Positions 38,885-51,216 of a stretch of DNA of 64,000 nt are shown here, one piece after another. The DNA is from Glossina fuscipes (taxonomy: Eukaryota > Arthropoda > Insecta > Diptera > Glossinidae), in the NCBI RefSeq assembly GCF_014805625.2, contig NW_023998439.1, positions 712,846-776,845 of the forward strand, in the 5' to 3' direction. The first letter of the stretch is position 1; each line of letters begins with the position of its first letter. Position numbers and translations under genes: made by a program. Below the pieces are notes generated by a model. It was not told where the DNA came from and ran no database searches. It saw only the letters and a program-made list of their open reading frames with translations.

Positions 38885-39040
38885 ATTATTATTATTATAA
38901 ATTTAGCCAGAGAATAAATTCTAAGACTAAAGTCTTAAAGCACTAGCATCTAAGGCCTTCGATTTTACTAAAAACTCTACTCTGAGATTTGAACCCACGA
39001 TCATTGAGTTGCTAGTCGAGACTAATACCAATAATAATAA
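38885..39040 (-). repeat. tRNA-derived SINE, copy 3
   Basis: Body blocks AAGACTAAAGTCTTAAAGC and CTAGCATCTAAGG match copy 1; the B box is present (GGGTTCAAATC on the minus strand) but the element stops before the A box. It has a (TAA)n tail on the minus strand. Confidence 0.65.
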
Positions 39041-39104
39041 AATTTATACAAACTTCTCACAGCAAAAAACAGTTTGGTTTTTTTGAATGACTTGAAATAG
39101 AATC

Positions 39105-39600
39105 ACTTTTTATTAACCATCCGTACATACGATGTCTATCCGTCCATCAATCTGATGTTTGCCTATGTATTTTTGTGTTCATTGTTTTTGAGATCATGAA
39201 TTGTTTTGGTGATTGGTTTGGCACATTGACGTATATTGGGCCAAGGACGAGTGCATTTAAGAACAATTTCCCTTTCAATGGCTCGTTATATGAAAAATAA
39301 TAATAATTTTTAGAATTTTACGGCAAAAGTCGCTGAGTAATAGCATTTCGGCATTCTAAGTTGATGTGAAACACTTCCATGGCGTTAGGTAATTTTTTCA
39401 GCCCCCTACCATATAGCCGACCCTCGAAAACCGAATTGTTCTATGGAAAAAGGCCCAATTCTCAATAAGTCACGGTAAAAATATAGTCGTTTCAAATAAA
39501 AATTAAACACGTCAGTTGCCGTTTTGCGCATGAGCATGAATAAGACAAAGTGATGTTCGATATCGAATGTCCGGCCTTGTCCGACTATAATGTTCTTAAT
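39105..39600 (-). repeat. dispersed repeat family B, second copy
   Basis: Shares GACTATAATGTTCTTA at its right edge and the CTGATGTTTGCCTATGTA region with the copy at 36160-36905. It ends about 430 bp downstream of the RIB43A stop. Confidence 0.55.
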
Positions 39601-40035
39601 TGTTTTCTTTTAAAATAGACCTGAGAGGTTTGCTTGCAAGTGTTCATCTTGCTTAAGCAAATTTTAACAAGGCTAACATATAAAGAGGACGGAGTGGTGA
39701 TCTTAGATTAACTATCGAAAAAAGTTGGACGGAGCGAGAGCAAAAGGAACAAAAAGGGCGAGTTATTAACATTATTAATTTTGATTTTATTACATTATAG
39801 AGAAAACATGATTTACATAACAAAACAAAATTATACACATTTCCGAACAAGTTTTGTCAGAATTCTTCGGCTAACACATCACTCACTTATCCTATGCATT
39901 TGCAATACCTTTTGTTCAGAGAGAAAAATACGAAATATTTACTTACCATATGTGGTCAATATTTTCGATCTTTCTTGAACAAAAGTATAGCAAATGATAG
40001 TTTTAGTGAATCTTCGCTATCGTTTTTTCATGTTC

Positions 40036-41184
40036 TCAGCGCGTAGTTTTGTTAAATTGTTCGTAGAACTCCTTTGAAACATGATTGATATTCATCACGT
40101 TTTTGTTGTATTCCTTTTGAAGTTTTTGCTCTTTAGCCAAAATGGAATTATATTCAATAACTTCTTGCAATTCGGCTTGTTTTTTACGCTTCATATCCAA
40201 TTGTTTTAACATTAGTTCGCGATCCATATTCAAAGCGTATTGTTCCCATTGTTTGTCCATCAGTTGTTCATCTCTCTTTTGGGACTCACGTTCAAGCACT
40301 TGTTGACGTTGTTCTTTGCGGAATTTTTTTAATTCTTCAGGAGTCATACCCCGGAACATATAAGCGATTTTCTTTTTTGGATTTGTTTTCGATTGTGCCA
40401 CATCGGGATTTTCGGTTAGCATATCACTGGTCAGCATGTTATAAATTTCAGCCATGTCATCTTCGTTATTCTCTTTTTTCTTTTGGGCGCGTTCTTCGCT
40501 TTTCCGTTTTGCCATTTCGCTATTGTAGTGACGTATTGAGTCTACAATTTCAGTACGGATACGGCGGTTCGAGTTGGCCATATCTTCCAAACGTTTATCA
40601 CGCGATTGTATAGACTCTTGAAGAATCTTATCAGCCTTTAGGCGGCATTCTTCGGCCTGTTTTCTTTCTATAACTTGCTGATCAAGCCAAGCTCTCTGCT
40701 GTTCGCGCTGCCTTTGTTTACGTTCTTTAAAACCCAAATCTTCGCCCGGAAAAACTTGGGCACTTGAAATGCCCAAATTAATATCATCATCCGCTATACG
40801 TACCGGTTGCGATTTCTTAATCCAATTCGGATCGTTTAAATCGAATTCGCGACGTTGATCTTTACGTTGAAATCGGCAGCGATAATAATTCAAATCACTC
40901 TCTACGGCATGCTTATGTTTCCCTAGTTCGAGCTCTTTAGCCTTTATTGCATCTTGCATTACTTGCGTCTGGTGCTCATAACGTTTCTCGCATTCTACTT
41001 CAATGCGACGTTGCTTCGCTTTTTCCGATATTTGTTTCTCCAACGCGTCCAAGTCAAGCCCGTAAAGTCTTTGCTTAGCATTGAAGATACGTTTCCTACG
41101 TTCTGCCTCAAATTGTCTCCGCTTTTCCAATTTCATTGCCTCATTTAAATCGGCTTGCGTCAAAACACCCAGACTTAAAGCCAT
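40036..41184 (-). CDS. RIB43A-family axonemal microtubule protein
   Basis: 382 codons, single exon. The frame also stays open 12 bases upstream from a GTG, but the first ATG is at 41182-41184 (context AAATTATGG) and is taken as the start. The protein is almost entirely charged coiled coil: repeated E/K/R/Q heptads at about residues 18-110 and 155-382, with conserved RIB43A blocks such as RKRIFNAKQRLYGLD near the N-terminus and FPGEDLGFKERK in the middle. Length fits the family (about 380 residues). RIB43A proteins (RIBC1/RIBC2) are inner proteins of ciliary and flagellar doublet microtubules, so in a fly the likely site is sperm flagella or sensory cilia. AATAAA on the minus strand at 39786-39791 is about 245 nt past the stop. 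Confidence 0.92.
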   Translation of the reverse strand: MALSLGVLTQADLNEAMKLEKRRQFEAERRKRIFNAKQRLYGLDLDALEKQISEKAKQRRIEVECEKRYEHQTQVMQDAIKAKELELGKHKHAVESDLNYYRCRFQRKDQRREFDLNDPNWIKKSQPVRIADDDINLGISSAQVFPGEDLGFKERKQRQREQQRAWLDQQVIERKQAEECRLKADKILQESIQSRDKRLEDMANSNRRIRTEIVDSIRHYNSEMAKRKSEERAQKKKENNEDDMAEIYNMLTSDMLTENPDVAQSKTNPKKKIAYMFRGMTPEELKKFRKEQRQQVLERESQKRDEQLMDKQWEQYALNMDRELMLKQLDMKRKKQAELQEVIEYNSILAKEQKLQKEYNKNVMNINHVSKEFYEQFNKTTR

Positions 41185-41986
41185 AATTTTTTGCACGGAA
41201 ATTATATTTGTTTTATTTATTTACCTTTGTTTTTTTTTTTTTTTTTTTGCTTAAACAAAAATCCAACAAATAAAAATATAACAATAATAGCGAACGTTTC
41301 TTTCCAAACAAAAAACAAAGGCAAGTAACTATAGACATATGAGTTGCCATATCTTATCGTCATTATTAAGCATCTGAAAATATATAGAGAGACCTCCATT
41401 GCATTTTGTTAAAAAGTCTCAATGAAAGATTGAAAGATTGCCAAAGGTTATGCCCTATTATTTTTAAAAGCAATTTGTCAATGTTTTTCAATTTTTCCAA
41501 ATTCCATAACAATTTTTTAAAGGAGTGGGTGCAGCAGATTTTTTACGGTTCAAATTGTTTAACGGACACATGAAAATCTACTGAGACAGGGTCATGGATT
41601 TCGGATTTTAGCTTCCTTAAGCTTTTTCGGGTTTGTCGCTCAACACACATTGTAACATCGAGAGTTTTAAGGTGTTTTCTATTATTTACTATTCAATGAA
41701 TCATAAATAGAATCATTGTCAAGGACGAATGATCATCGAAAGCATTTAAAGTTCAAAATCGGCTAAGTCATTTTGTAAGCGTCTTTAGAGCTGGAGTGCG
41801 GTCTAAGTGAACGCAGTCGCCAAAATCTTTTTTTTTTGTGCTATAAATTGATAAAAATAACATATCATCTTCTATTTTAAAACAAATGCAACCCTGCATA
41901 CAAATTAATATAACCAAACTTTTTTGAAAAATGCATTGATCTACAAGACGCTCAAATTAAAAAGCGGCTGTAAAAGCGACGGTAGC
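41185..41986. other. intergenic spacer between RIB43A and a plus-strand candidate exon
   Basis: About 800 bp in head-to-head position, AT-rich with T/A tracts just upstream of RIB43A. It would hold the RIB43A promoter; no motif stands out. Confidence 0.4.
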
Positions 41987-42101
41987 ATGAGATTGCTATT
42001 TCTGAGAATGCTTAGCAATCCTTCGCCTATAGGAAAACTTTCAGTAGAAGAAGCCGAGAGAAGAAGAAAAGAACAACGAATATCTTTACATGTCTACCAA
42101 G
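41987..42101 (+). CDS. candidate first coding exon, gene unknown
   Basis: The frame is open from at least 41927 and has an ATG at 41987. The translation looks like real protein: a short hydrophobic start, then SNPSPIGKLSVEEAERRRKE and RISLHVYQG. A good donor (CAAG/GTGAAC) ends the exon at 42101; a weaker one (AA/GTAGGT) would end it at 42111. A stop follows at 42113. I do not recognise the protein. Complexity and codon use are unlike the neighbouring AT-rich DNA. It could be the first exon of a gene whose other exons lie in the 22-kb region downstream. Confidence 0.35.
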
Positions 42102-42399
42102 GTGAACTTAAGTAGGTTTTCTCTTATTCTTTCTTCTTTCGGAACTTATTACTAACTTGCACCTAAGTTTTCATATTTGAAACGGAAGTCTGAGGTAAAC
42201 AAGATTTATCCTTCTAACGCTTAAATGTGCACATCGGAGAGGCGATAGAAAATATATGATCAACGTAAGATTTTAATCATGTCCGTCTGTGCTTAATAAC
42301 CTTATGAACGCAAAAATTTCCAAGTCAGTAAAGTATGCATCTTCACAAGCCCAAAAATTTTTGTTAAAAAAAAACTGAGTTGCGTTCAGCTTACGCTCC

Positions 42400-42700
42400 G
42401 CTGCGCCCTTCTGGTCTGGACAATTTGTTCCATTTTCAATACCAATCTGCGCACAGAAATTTCGAATGTTTCTACCAAATTTGAAGACGATATCCTCATT
42501 TTTGCTATCAGCAGAGTGCCAACAATACACACCACACAGACGGACAGACATTGCTAAATCAACTCAAAATTTCATATTGTTCAAGAATACATATATTTTA
42601 TAGGGTATCTGAAGCTTGGTTTTAGGTGTTCCATACATTATAAGAAAGAACAAATTGAGTACATTCCCGTCTTACGGGGGTGGGTATAAAAATTTCTACA
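42400..42700 (+). repeat. dispersed repeat family A, good copy
   Basis: Contains TCTACCAAATTTGAAG, CACACAGACGGACAGACAT, AAGAATACATATATTTTATA and ends with CTTACGGGGGTGGGTATAAA. Very similar in block order to the copy at 51217-51775. Confidence 0.7.
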
Positions 42701-43366
42701 CGATTTGTTGGCTGTTTTAATTACTGGGAAAGGATTACTACTTTTCATCATAATGTAAGACACGAAGAGTGACACGGCTTCCTAGCAGATAGAGTAAAGA
42801 TTTCAAATACTAGCACTCGAAAACCTTTTGGTATCCAAAGAACGAGTATTTTTAGACTACTTAGTCTTATCACCTTTGTAAAATCTTTTTTGCCTTTAAC
42901 TAACTTTTTAATTGAAAAAAGACTTAAAAGGTGATCTCAATAAAAATCTGCCTTGAAATATGTAAAATGTGTAAGTATGATCAGTAATACAAAATATAAT
43001 GGAAGAGTTAAGAATTAGTGTGAGAAAAGCGATTTCGAGCCACACTCAGCCAAAGCAGTGAAAGGGATTAACATATGTTACACTAGTCACATCGCAACTG
43101 TTTTATTGTATACTTTTTTTGGTTACTTTTAAAAATATTCATTTTTTTTCTTTCTTACAATTTAAGTAGTTATTGTTGTTGTAAGAAACTTCTTTACGTT
43201 AAGAGGAAGAAAAAAAACTTTCAAAAACCACTTTTTAAATTTGTTTGTTTTAAAGTTCTTTTATTCAAGATTTTCCGTGCGTTTCGTTTGCGTTCAAGTG
43301 TAACCACTCAAGAGCAGCTTAATATTATGATTTCCTTTAGTCTACAGATATTTTTCAAATACAATA

Positions 43367-43370
<4 letters not shown>

Positions 43371-43421
<51 letters not shown>

Positions 43422-43450
43422 GAAATAATCTATACACATATATATATATA
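43371..43450. repeat. (TA)n microsatellite
   Basis: A (TA)n run at about 43371-43416 followed by a second short run near 43437-43450. Confidence 0.9.
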
Positions 43451-43560
43451 TTTTATGGGGGTAGAAAGAAAAAAAAAAAGCAAGAAGCACAATGACCGCA
43501 ACTAATCGTCTTGCATGTCAGTTTTAAAGTAATTATTTTCAATTTCTACTGAAACAGTGG

Positions 43561-43590
43561 CATTGCATTGCATTGCATTGCATTGCATTG
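43561..43590. repeat. (CATTG)n pentanucleotide repeat
   Basis: Six perfect CATTG units. A shorter tract of the same unit occurs at 37681-37698. Confidence 0.95.
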
Positions 43591-44607
43591 AGAATATAGG
43601 AAAAAATGAGAAAGTTTCGATTTAAGTCGACTCCTGCTCTAGCTATAAAATGTGAAGTAAATTCTTCGCAACTTATGTAAACCATCTAATGCTTACAGCT
43701 CAAGCATACATCAGTTATTCTTGGGAATTAAATGCGAGCCTTTCGCAAACACTTCGCTTTAATTAAAAGGCAAAAGAAAGAAAAAGAAAAGAAAAAAAAA
43801 AAGTAATTTCTTATATATATTATTAATTGAAGAATGAAAAAATTATTATATATATATATGTTTTTCTATGTTGTGCATTTATTCGATGGTGTACATGTAT
43901 AATAATAAATTGAGTGCAATGGAATAAGTAATTGAGATTCTTAGGGGTGCCGAGTGTTCAACATTTACCTTAAGGCAAATGCTGATTTTTCATATTCGTG
44001 TATAACATATTCAACATACATGACAGGTAGTTAGCATCACTTGCATCAAGATGCGTAGTAATGAGAAATCTTTTCCTAGGCATGTGGGCGACTATATAGT
44101 AAACATACAATATACAAACTTATGTGCTATAATAATTGAAACACCTGTATAATGAACAAACATTACACTGAAATAATATATCATTATAGTTTCAATTTGT
44201 TTCTTTTTTTGTTTTCTTTTTTTTTTTCTTTTGTATTTTGCTTCCCTACCAACTACTACATCATTATCAGATTTTCCCATTATTATTTAGTGTTGGGTAT
44301 GGTAGATAATAAACGTGAAGTAAAATTTAAAAAAAAAAAACATAAATAAACTATAATAAACATAGAAATTATATATTGTTTAAGACGAACTACTTACTTC
44401 TTACTTATTTAAAAAAAAAAATATTTCATTAATCAAAATATTGAAGAGTTTAGTGCAAAAATGATTTGTTACTTAAGCAGCTTAATATATATATATAGGG
44501 GAAAGTCTTGTTTAGAAAATGTCGAACAATGTAAAGTATCCTAATAAACGTCTTTGATTTTATACACATGAATCTGCTTTTTCTAAGTCTGTTAGCACAG
44601 TAAGGTC

Positions 44608-44689
44608 GCGCTTACATTCCTAGGCTTTAATCAATAAATAGTAAATAAATAAATAAATATTAATCTTCCAGACCTAGGAATATAAGCGC
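44608..44689. repeat. short foldback sequence
   Basis: Inverted arms GCGCTTACATTCCTAGGC (44608-44625) and ACCTAGGAATATAAGCGC (44672-44689), about 16 of 18 matched, around a 46-bp AT-rich loop. Confidence 0.7.
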
Positions 44690-44879
44690 AATTGCATTAC
44701 GCCAGAGCCATAAGAGTATGAAGAGTAAGCCACTAGACCATAGATAAGATATTCTTTCAAGTATATATATATATATACACCTTTTTTAATATAAACCATT
44801 AATCAGTGAATGCGCGCCATCCGTGTTACCCGCTGATTGTCAGAAAGAAGAAAGGAAATAGAAAGAAATGGGGAGGCGG

Positions 44880-44998
44880 TAGCTGTGGTCGATAAGTGCT
44901 ATGCCTTCACAAATTATACCGCTCTTGGGACTTGAACCCCCGAACATTTATTTGGTTATCGCGTTTCTTGCCTACTCGGCTAATTAGGCGGATAAATA
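44880..44998 (-). repeat. tRNA-like sequence / SINE head, second type
   Basis: On the minus strand an A box TAGCCGAGTAGG (44971-44982) fits the Pol III consensus at every position, and a B box GGTTCAAGTCC (44928-44938) follows at normal spacing. The 5' edge (TTTATCCGCCT) is shared with the SINE at 16071-16262, but the rest of the head differs. No clean acceptor-stem pairing is evident, so it is not called a functional tRNA gene. Confidence 0.6.
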
Positions 44999-46320
44999 TA
45001 TATATCATATTATTAGGATCGATTTGGGATTTTGGATCGATTTAGATATGCCCATTTTTCCCTCCGATGATTGTCGAAAACAGAGATGGGCGATTGAAAT
45101 TTCACATGCATATTATTGGTTCATTGACCAAAGTAAAAATCGTTATTAACTGATCGTATGGCTTAGTTAATAACGATTCATCGCGAATTCGAAGGTTATC
45201 ATGGGATTCTATGGAGAAATGCTACCAATCGTTCAACCGACATTATCCCAAATCATAGAACTCTTAGTTTTTATGTGCTTGCTTAGGGTACGTTGAATTC
45301 TTACTCCCTTTTAGGGATACATTCGGGGGTTGTGATCGATCACAAGTCATGGAAAACAACAACGTGTGTTCTGGTTACAGTTGTTTTGATTTTGTACCAA
45401 TTTTAGTGTTCCAAGGGAATAGTTATAAGCAGATCCCCCGATAATGGTTTATTTAATAGGCGCAAACCTCCCAAACCTCCAATACAAAGAAATGCCTTTT
45501 GAGCTGTGATGTTACCCATCATACAGGTATTCATCTAAAGAAAGTTATCCATAAGAAATGGCGAGTGCGTTTTGTATTTTACGCCAAATTTTAAGATTTC
45601 AACAAGTAGACAGACGGACCGACAAACAACTATGCCTAAAGCGATTTTCAATTCTATATGCATTAAAAAGAAGTGTATGGGTGTTTATTGGATTAATGAT
45701 GTTCTCTCCAGCATAAAAAAGTTTTGGAAATTTCAATCCACCTCCGCTCGTCTCTGTGCGTAAAAAAATGAAACACTGTATAACACCATGCTGAGTTGTC
45801 GTATCAAATTAAAATGTTTTTCTCAGTAAGTTTTTGTATATAAAAATAAATAATTATTTTCTCTTTATTTATTTATTTTTTTTTTTTAATTTTTTTTATA
45901 GACGTAGCATATCTACTTGTGTTTTGTATAAGTTTTAATTAATTTACATTTTATTTCAACGGTAATATCCCACAAATGTTCACCTTTTCACACATTATCC
46001 CCGTACTCCCCAATTCGTACCTTTAAAGTTCTTCAATTCCTAAAGTTTGCACTTTCCATTCCCTAACGATCTACGTTGAAGATATATATATATATATGCA
46101 TATATAAATAAATATTGCATATAGGTGTAGCATGCATATCCCTATACTGGCATACACGCTCATACTTAACAGCTCAACAAATAAGTTAATTGTTTAACTA
46201 GGTTAACATGTTGTATAAAATTAAGTTTGTATGTGTGTGTGTGTATGTATGTAAGTATGTAAATATATATATATTATTTTTATTCCCTTACTTTCTCCCA
46301 CAATGAAACTTTTATGCGTG

Positions 46321-46357
<37 letters not shown>

Positions 46358-47093
46358 TGTATGAGCATATGCATGCATATATATGGAAATATGCATTTTT
46401 TCAGGTGTATGGGTATGTGTACGAAAAAAAAAAAAAAAAGTTGTTACCAATTAAAAGTATTCACACAATTTTACAAGTGATGTACTGCTGTAGATGTGTA
46501 GTGAAAGTTTAATTTGTTCATTTGATTGTGGTTTTACTTTTATTTCGTTTCATTAAAATGAAAAAAAAAGAATGAAAAATATGTAAAATTCATTTTATGT
46601 ATTGTGCACTTTATTTATTATTTATTTTAAAGGCCTTTCGCTTTTTTTTTCTTTTTTTTCAAATAAAGCCCTACTAAAGAGCGTGTTCAGTTTACTATAA
46701 TGCCTTCAGTGTTGAAAATCAAAGCTATCATACATACATGCATCATGCGTACATCATACAAGGTGTAAGAAATAGTTAATGAATACATGAAATGGGGAAA
46801 CATACAGGGAACATGCTCAATATATATATAACCTTGTTGGTATAGAGGTAAGGTGATACTTTTATATTCTTTGTCCAGTGGAGATAATCTTAAGAGCACG
46901 CATTTTATATACTGAGAGATAATTGAAAGACCAAAATGCTAGTTGTGAGAATCAACTTCAATACATAATTTTGTTCCACATATGATATTAACCCGTGCCA
47001 CCTATGTAAGTTAATAATAACAAAACCCTTTGCAAGTTTGATAAGCTTACCCTATTTGCTGCAACATTTGCTTTACAACGTGTATTTATCCAG

Positions 47094-47180
47094 ATGCGCA
47101 AAGTGAATATGAAAAACAATGCTCAGTTATGATCCGCAACGAAACGAGATCACTTTACCAGTCGGAATATCAGGCAAATG
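47094..47180 (+). CDS. candidate internal coding exon, gene unknown
   Basis: Acceptor TTATCCAG and a perfect donor (AAATG/GTAAGT) bracket 87 bases that are open in one frame, reading AQSEYEKQCSVMIRNETRS and onward to SEYQAN. The exon starts and ends in phase 1, which would match a donor at 42101. The frame stays open past the donor to a stop at 47342-47344, so a decayed element ORF is the alternative. I do not recognise the product. Confidence 0.3.
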
Positions 47181-47344
47181 GTAAGTTAAAAGTAAACGAA
47201 ATAACGTCGTTTTCCCATAGAAGTGTAAAGAGCGATTCCAATGACTGGTTCTTCCGACAAGAGAATGTCAACGCAGACATCTCATTACGATTATTGAAAA
47301 TTGATTCGATCGATTTCATTCGACCATCCCACGCGTTGTCATAA

Positions 47345-50300
47345 TGGCTCCTGCTAGACAGCTACCGCAATGAAATATCTTTGGCCACCGAAACCATTTA
47401 AGTCTGCTGTACAAATATAGATTTTATAAAGAAAATTTTAACGTGGGAAGTGTAATGATATGAACTTTAAAGAGTTGCCTCTAAGGTACTGATTCGCGTT
47501 CACCTCTATGTTTAAGTCTACCAATGTTCCTTCTTGAAGAAACGACGATTTCTGCGACTTGCCTTAGCAAAAAGCGTATGCTGCATGACGCAGCTGCTAC
47601 CGTCACTTACAATTAGAATTAGATTAGTTTCACAGCTAATGCGTTAGACTATTTTCAAGGTAAAGTTTTTCCATTTATAAAGTTTTACTTAAAATTGAAT
47701 CCCTGTAACAACAGTGTTACCCGCTGTGTAAAATAGGCGGACATAAGCCGAAGTGCAAAATGGCGAATGGAGAATGATAAATAATCGATGATCGATTAAA
47801 AGCGAAAAAGCTAACTCGTATCTTGCATGTCGTTGTAGTGTTATTCATAGGAACTTTTAAAACTAGTAATTAAACTGAATAATAGATTTATCGACTTTGT
47901 TACTAGGGTGACATGCATCCATATAAAGAAAGCTAAATCCTTACCAAGAGTGATGTTCTTGTCGCACTCTATATAGAATTCGCATTAAGTATACGAGAAA
48001 AACGTTGTAGAATTCGCTTCACTTAGCATCATTTTGAAATTCTTTTTCACTTCATTCTACAATTGTTTCAACTCTACTTCGACACTTAGAAGCGTCAAAT
48101 ATAACCAGAAAAAATGTTTCTAAAACTTTGCGATATCAAGAATGGAATTAAAAATTCGACCATAACGGCATTTACGGCTTTCTATCAAAGAGCTATTATT
48201 TTAAAAACTGACGTACACACCATTAAAACTGAAAACGGTTTTTAAAAAATGCACTGTTTGACACACTTTTCTTTTGTTTCGCTCTGAAAGCTTCGTATGT
48301 GTGATGAGTGTTCTTACAGATGAAAAAAAAAAACATATATATATTTTTTTTAATTGTTCCACTATAAAAGTGTTTATTTATTTATTTATTTATTTTTATT
48401 TTTTTTTTTTTAATTTACTTAACAGTACTTGCGTAGTTTTAAATGGATTTTTGTTTGGCCAATTGTTTTATATTTTTGGTCGGTTAGAGTTGATATTTGA
48501 ATGAATGAACGGTATTTATTTCGAAAGAAATTCAAAGTATATTACAAATCGTTTAAATGATAAAGGAACGAATTTGTAAATATTTACTATACCTTCCAGG
48601 GAATACTTTTATAAAAGCTAAGCGTTTCCTTTGTACATTTTCGTAGCTATAATAAACTTGAGGTCGAGTTTATTTGAAAATCATTCATCAAGATATTGAT
48701 CTATTATTACTTTCCCATTCGTCACATTTGAACCGTTCGATACGTTAATCGATTAATGTATTTCGGAAATTTGTTAAATTCTCTCGTTTAAGATCTCTCT
48801 GGCTTAGGCTCTGAGCCTGTTTTCAATTATCTCGTATGCTACGTTTTAAACTAAGGCAATTTATCAAATTTTTCAGAAACCTCTATAGTTTCACGCTACA
48901 TATAAGTTTTAGGTCGCCGAGAAGTGTTCTTCTAACAAGTGAAGAAATTATATCCGGCTGCAGTCGCATCTTCGTTATTGAACTCGAAGAAAATGAACAC
49001 CTGTTGCTCTGTAATATTAGATGGTACTCTAGCGTCTTCATATATCTAATCAGCAAACAATCCATATTTCTTTTGATTTTGCAAATACGCTTGTTCTCGC
49101 TTAACGTTGTACTTGTGAACCTGCTTTCGGGCCGTCTTTAGCAGTAACCGCCAATAACTTTCTATTTTTTTAAAATGCATTCCAAATTTCACGCGGGTCA
49201 AAACTACATATATTTTTTAGAGTTTTTGAGGTTTGCTTCTGCGCGTTGTAAAGGTAATGAAAAGAAGTTTTTTCCAATTTTTGTCCGGATACTACAATAT
49301 CGCCTATAGAAAATACATTCAATTATTCGCTTATGAGTAAAAAGGAAAAAACTAATTTTTTCATTCCTTTTCAAAGATGGAGATTACGTGTTATTGTAGG
49401 TATGTCCTTTGACCGATTTGATACCAGCCTGCGTACAAGAACTTTTAATGTTTCTGCCAAATATGAAGCCTGTAGCTTTATTTTTGTAGCCAAAAGAATG
49501 TTTACAATAGACATAGACATAGCCAGACAGAGGGACGTACTTAAATCGATTTAGAATTTGATATCGATCAAAAATATATAAACATTGTGCGTTTGGACAA
49601 AATGAGTACACTCCTAATTCTTCGATGATGGGTTTAAAACGGTATGAAGATATATCGACAAGTTGAAGACTATGCTAAACCATCGTGAACTGATGTACTT
49701 GTAATTTACATTAATTGCTCGGACTTAGTAAACTATTTAATAATTGAAAATTAAATTCCTTAGGATAATTCACAATTTACTGATGCAGATCATTAGATAT
49801 TGTGTTTTTATTTTTAACGAAAATTGATGATTGCCTTAACGCCCGACGGCCTAATTGTACTGTAGATGGAACAACATTCTAAAAAGTTTAGAAAAAATTT
49901 ACAAAATTTAAAAAAAAGAGGGATAGATTTAAATCAAAAATGTTTTCAAAGGTAACACTTAGCTTGCGAAGCTTTTAAATTGATCGCTTATTTAAGTCCC
50001 TGAGAGAGAAATTATAAAAAAAAAATTGCATACAATTCCCTAAAATACTTCATCTTGTAACTATAACAAGTTGAAGTATTTATTATAGGTAATATTTTTG
50101 TTGTTATTGTTGTTGTTGTTGTTGTTATCATTTTGCGTTCCTTTCTACTTCTTTTACACTCTTAAGTAAGCACTTTGAAATAAATCTCATGAAGCATTGA
50201 AAATTGTTAAAGCAAATACTGAACACGTGCCAACAGCTGCCAGAATTTCTAAGTGAGAAAAAGGAAAGGAAAAAAGAAAACATAACAACGAAATCATGTA

Positions 50301-50351
50301 CAACGGTAACTAAACTCAAGACACAAGTGAATAGATAGTGTTGCACATAGG

Positions 50352-50388
<37 letters not shown>

Positions 50389-51216
50389 ACGCACACCACA
50401 CATCCATATAGAGAGTCATTGCGGTTATTTGCAGATACTTTTTATGTTGTGTTAGTTCTATGTTTCTTTTTCCTTTTTTTTTTTTTCGATTTTTCGAATG
50501 AAGAAAAAATTGCATATATTGGAAGATTTGCTTCCTTCGTGTAAAGTATGAAATGCGAAAATTTCTGTTTGCAATTTGATAATGCTGTACAGTGTGAATG
50601 TATTTGTGTTGGCGTTGATTCTTGAGTTAATTTTTTTTTTTACTTTTCAATTTTCATTTGTCTTCATTTCGTACAATGGCAAACAGTATTTATGGTTTTG
50701 TAAGAGTTATTTGGGTGTGTGTTTGCGTTTTTTTTCGTTTTAATTGAAATTAATTTTAATTAAAGTGAAAAATTAATCGTTTTATTCTTCGACTTTGCTC
50801 AACACAAATGCATTTTCATTAGTTAAAGTAATAGTCAGTCTGCAGCATTAGTGTATGAACAAAAACCCTTTCCCGTAACTTATGCTCATTCTGATACCAT
50901 CCCACTAATAGATGGGGAAAATATGAAGTTAGTTTTAATTCCAAATTCAAAATTAAGCCTTTGCCCAAAATCTTTAGTATTATAACACAATTTGTTCGCA
51001 GTCATGCAGTTAGATAGCAATCCCATACCATGGTCAGGAAGAATACAACTGGGGACACAATTTTAAAGAGAAGTGGGTTGACGTGTTGCGTATACTAGTT
51101 TAAAACAGTAACTAATTGATAATTTAAGGTAAAATTTAAGCAGAACTTGCATCACCAAATTAATTTTTTCCTATCTTTGGAAGGTTTTCACATTTTTTTA
51201 AGTAACTTGAAATTAA
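47345..51216. other. gene-poor DNA
   Basis: No gene recognised. Contains a diverged family A repeat at 49395-49640, (TTG)n near 50098-50125 and (AC)n at about 50355-50386. Confidence 0.5.
49395..49640 (+). repeat. dispersed repeat family A, diverged copy
   Basis: Contains TTTCTGCCAAATATGAAG, a CCAGACAGAGGGACGTAC block, GATCAAAAATATAT and ends at GATGATGGGTTTA. Confidence 0.55.

Noticed and set aside
41185..41196. Four extra N-terminal residues on RIB43A
   Set aside because: They would need a GTG start; the first ATG is at 41184.
45902..45938. Terminal exon after a strong polypyrimidine acceptor
   Set aside because: Only 11-12 codons, open in two phases, next to T-rich low-complexity DNA; indistinguishable from chance.
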